From NCBI GenBank assembly GCA_947447665.1, contig CANFJX010000001.1, positions 124,001-188,000 on the forward strand: a stretch of DNA of 64,000 bases. The letters are read 5' to 3'. This document shows, piece after piece, positions 62,288 to 64,000 of this stretch. A model generated the notes under the pieces. The model was not told the origin of the DNA, did no database searches, and saw only the letters and a program-made list of their open reading frames with translations. Origin of the DNA: Bacteriovoracaceae bacterium (GTDB lineage Bacteria > Bdellovibrionota > UBA1018). The stretch's first letter is position 1. The number at the start of each line of letters is the position of its first letter. The translations under genes were made by a program, and so were the position numbers.

Positions 62288-63463
62288 ATGATCCTCTACT
62301 GGTTTCGAAAGAACTTAAGGATTGAAGATAACCCATCGCTCAATAAGGCAGTGCAATCTGCCCAAGAGCAGGGAAAGCGCTTGGTATTATTTTTTAGCTC
62401 TCATCTGCTTTTCAAAAACGCAGGACCTTTCAGGCGAGTTTTTTTAGAAAATGCGATCAAGGAGCTGAGTACTGAACTCAATGCAGTCGGGCTGGATTTG
62501 ATCTCGACGCCTGATTCTCCAGATCTTTGGATTAAAGCACATGCCCATGGAGCATCGATTTATACGGAAACACTACCTGGCACATGGGAAGATACGGAGC
62601 TTCAGCGTGTGATTGAAGTGATTGGGAATGATCAGGTTCATCGCACATGGAACCGTACGCTCTACCCGATTGAGCTAATTCCCGGTGGCGTAGAGGAACT
62701 TCCGAGGGTCTTCACTGATTTTTATCGAGGTGTAGTTTTAAAATCAAAATGGCCAATCCCAGCCCCATTGAATACCCCATGGAAGATAGATCGAGGGGGA
62801 CTGGCGCAGGATCGCTTAAAGAACTACTTATGGGTCACTCGGGCGATATCAAGCTATAAAGATACGCGGAATGGTCTCTTGAATGATCTAGATTCTTCTC
62901 GTTTATCGCCTTTTCTCTCGTTGGGCCGCTTGAGTGCAAGACAAGTCTATAGCGAAGTAAAAAATTTTGAGTCTCTCCATGGCGCAAATCCCTCGACCGA
63001 AGCATTTATTTATGAGCTCGTCTGGCGGGATTATTTTCAATTCTATTTATTAAAGCATGGATTTAAAGTTTTCAGAAGTCAGGGCATTCTAGAAAATCAG
63101 AAACTATGTAAGCAAACGAACTTTGCAAGTCAGCCCGATGGATTTATAAAATGGATCGAGGGGAAAACTGCACAACGATTCATTAATGCTCATATGAATG
63201 AACTCAGAAAAACAGGTTGGATGTCTAATCGAGGTCGCCAAGTGGTCGCTAGTTATCTGGTGAATGATCTTCAATTAGATTGGCGCCTTGGAGCAAACTA
63301 TTTTGAAGAAACATTAATCGATTATGATGTTGCATCAAACTGGGGTAATTGGAATTATATTGCTGGAGTGGGAGCTGACCCGAGAAAAAATCGCTATTTT
63401 GACCCAATTTCTCAGGCAAATCGCTATGACCCTGATGGCAGGTACCAAGATCGTTGGGCTTAA
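62288..63463 (+). CDS. DASH-type cryptochrome/photolyase
   Basis: FAD flavoprotein of 391 residues, short for the Cry-DASH group. Alpha/beta antenna domain (MILYWFRKNLRIEDNPSL), linker, then FAD domain with SPFLSLGRLSARQV, VWRDYFQFYLLKHG, MSNRGRQVVASYLVNDLQLDWRLGA and SNWGNWNYIAGVGADPRKNRYF, and the C-terminal FDPISQANRYDPDGRYQDRW hallmark of DASH proteins. They repair cyclobutane dimers in single-stranded or looped DNA. Codon use is visibly more A/T-rich at third positions than the preceding prfC, suggesting acquisition by transfer. Confidence 0.92.
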   Translation: MILYWFRKNLRIEDNPSLNKAVQSAQEQGKRLVLFFSSHLLFKNAGPFRRVFLENAIKELSTELNAVGLDLISTPDSPDLWIKAHAHGASIYTETLPGTWEDTELQRVIEVIGNDQVHRTWNRTLYPIELIPGGVEELPRVFTDFYRGVVLKSKWPIPAPLNTPWKIDRGGLAQDRLKNYLWVTRAISSYKDTRNGLLNDLDSSRLSPFLSLGRLSARQVYSEVKNFESLHGANPSTEAFIYELVWRDYFQFYLLKHGFKVFRSQGILENQKLCKQTNFASQPDGFIKWIEGKTAQRFINAHMNELRKTGWMSNRGRQVVASYLVNDLQLDWRLGANYFEETLIDYDVASNWGNWNYIAGVGADPRKNRYFDPISQANRYDPDGRYQDRWA

Positions 63464-63695
63464 GAAGCACTAGTCCGACGGACTCGGAAGTCGAGTTCAT
63501 TATCAACCCAAAGTGATAAATTGCTGGCATATCTCGTTTTTGATTTGAACAAATTCATCCAAGATAAGCTTGAATAGCCTTCTACAATCCATTTTTGTGT
63601 TGCTTGTTTTTGGTTCTTTCGCTCATGGTGACCATTCCACCGGAGCTTGAGACCTCAGAAATTCATTCTGAAGGCGCTTTATTGGAGGACAGATC
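63464..63695. other. Intergenic region after the cryptochrome gene
   Basis: 232 bases. A short hairpin (AGTCC GAC GGACT, about 63472-63484) follows the cryptochrome stop without a T-tract. No gene or RNA is evident. Confidence 0.3.
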
Positions 63696-64000
63696 ATGAA
63701 GAAGCCTTTGCCCGAAAAAATATGTTTAGTTTGTAAAAGGAGTTTTACCTGGCGCAAAAAGTGGGAAAAGGTATGGGACGAGGTCAAATACTGTAGCAAG
63801 CGATGCCGGGGGGAAAAAACCATCGTTTCATCATCACAAATCACTCATGAAGCTCTCACTGCGTCTGATATCGAGAGAGTGATTCAAATGGCTTGGGAAG
63901 ATCGCACCCCTTTTGATGCAATCCAAATACAGTTCGGATTAAATGAAGAACAAACGATTATTTTAATGAGGAGAGAGCTCCGGCCAGGAAGATTTTCGGC
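63696..64000 (+). CDS. DUF2256-DUF2805 fusion protein (3' truncated by window)
   Basis: Open frame running off the window end, 101 residues so far. Residues 7-40 are DUF2256: a zinc-type knot C10, C13, C33, C37 with FTWRKKWEKVWDEVKYCSK. Residues 56-101 are the start of DUF2805 (TIGR03643): DIERVIQMAWEDRTPFDAI, QFGLNEEQTIILMRREL. Both are usually separate small genes that I recall next to photolyase or cryptochrome genes, here fused in one frame. GGAGG lies seven bases before the ATG. A role in light or DNA-damage response is inferred from the neighbour only. Confidence 0.85.
   Translation, partial: MKKPLPEKICLVCKRSFTWRKKWEKVWDEVKYCSKRCRGEKTIVSSSQITHEALTASDIERVIQMAWEDRTPFDAIQIQFGLNEEQTIILMRRELRPGRFS

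Overview
The window reads as a chromosomal segment of a Gram-negative bacterium with a compact, roughly half-GC genome. The envelope genes show this: an Mla/MCE phospholipid transport operon, the LPS heptose genes hldA and gmhA, OmpA-type and beta-barrel outer-membrane proteins, several lipoproteins and TatA. Metabolism looks like that of an aerobic chemoheterotroph (NDH-2, glpD, a GlpT-like antiporter, superoperon-like housekeeping genes). The mixture (doubled MlaE permease, CADD-like protein, PlsB-like acyltransferase beside gpsA, stand-alone FliG C-domain protein) made me think of Bdellovibrionota/Oligoflexia or another delta-like lineage, but this is an inference without any rRNA or marker-gene comparison. 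I see no phage, insertion sequence, CRISPR array, integrase or rRNA. Most genes are chromosomal housekeeping genes packed with 4-nt ATGA overlaps and overlapping convergent 3' ends.

Layout. 1-3.5 kb: mla operon (ATPase fragment, two permeases, MCE protein) and a glycosyltransferase. 3.6-10.7 kb: a secreted protein of unknown function, a CADD-like haem-oxygenase-fold protein (possible p-aminobenzoate supply), then on the minus strand aspS-glpD-aldo/keto reductase and a single-domain response regulator. 10.9-21.2 kb: aspartase/fumarase-like lyase, HNH-srkA-mepA-like operon, ABC-F protein, divergent patatin, KGG stress protein, metallo-beta-lactamase-fold hydrolase, XRE regulator, thyA-folA. 21.3-28.4 kb: ndh, yihY-like, hldA, gmhA, tRNA-Pro, FliG-C-like protein, C45-type hydrolase with TPR-like tail, RDD protein. 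28.5-32.1 kb: an exported group (secreted protein, transglutaminase-elicitor-like lipoprotein, beta-barrel) and tatA. 32.1-39.7 kb, minus strand: tal, slyD, valS, plsB-like, gpsA, hpt. 39.9-47.6 kb: small proteins, tRNA-Thr, HDAC-like deacetylase, an EpmA-like synthetase paralogue, galE-uxs, grxC-cyaY, ychJ. 47.6-53.3 kb: htrA, a Gre factor, recX, GlpT-like transporter, rnd. 53.4-60.3 kb: a 944-residue lipoprotein with Ig-like repeats and NHL blades, mnmA, a VWA lipoprotein coupled to an OmpA protein. 60.5-64 kb: prfC, a DASH-type cryptochrome in visibly different base composition, and at the edge a DUF2256-DUF2805 fusion.

How genes fit together. Glycerol-3-phosphate runs through the window: GpsA makes it, the PlsB-like enzyme acylates it, GlpD oxidises it, and a GlpT-like antiporter may import it. 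GlpD and NDH-2 both feed quinone. Folate is a second thread (CADD-like protein, ThyA, FolA). Frataxin and glutaredoxin form a translationally coupled pair probably serving Fe-S/iron homeostasis.

Most unusual points: (1) a perfect sigma70 promoter whose predicted +1 falls on the A of the tatA start codon, with several similar genes, suggesting leaderless transcripts; (2) an NHL blade embedded inside the third Ig-like repeat of the large lipoprotein; (3) the DUF2256-DUF2805 fusion beside Cry-DASH; (4) a stand-alone FliG C-domain; (5) an EpmA-like enzyme with an extra N-terminal domain; (6) a CADD homologue with all iron-ligand and cofactor-donor residues; (7) AspRS residues of the non-discriminating type.
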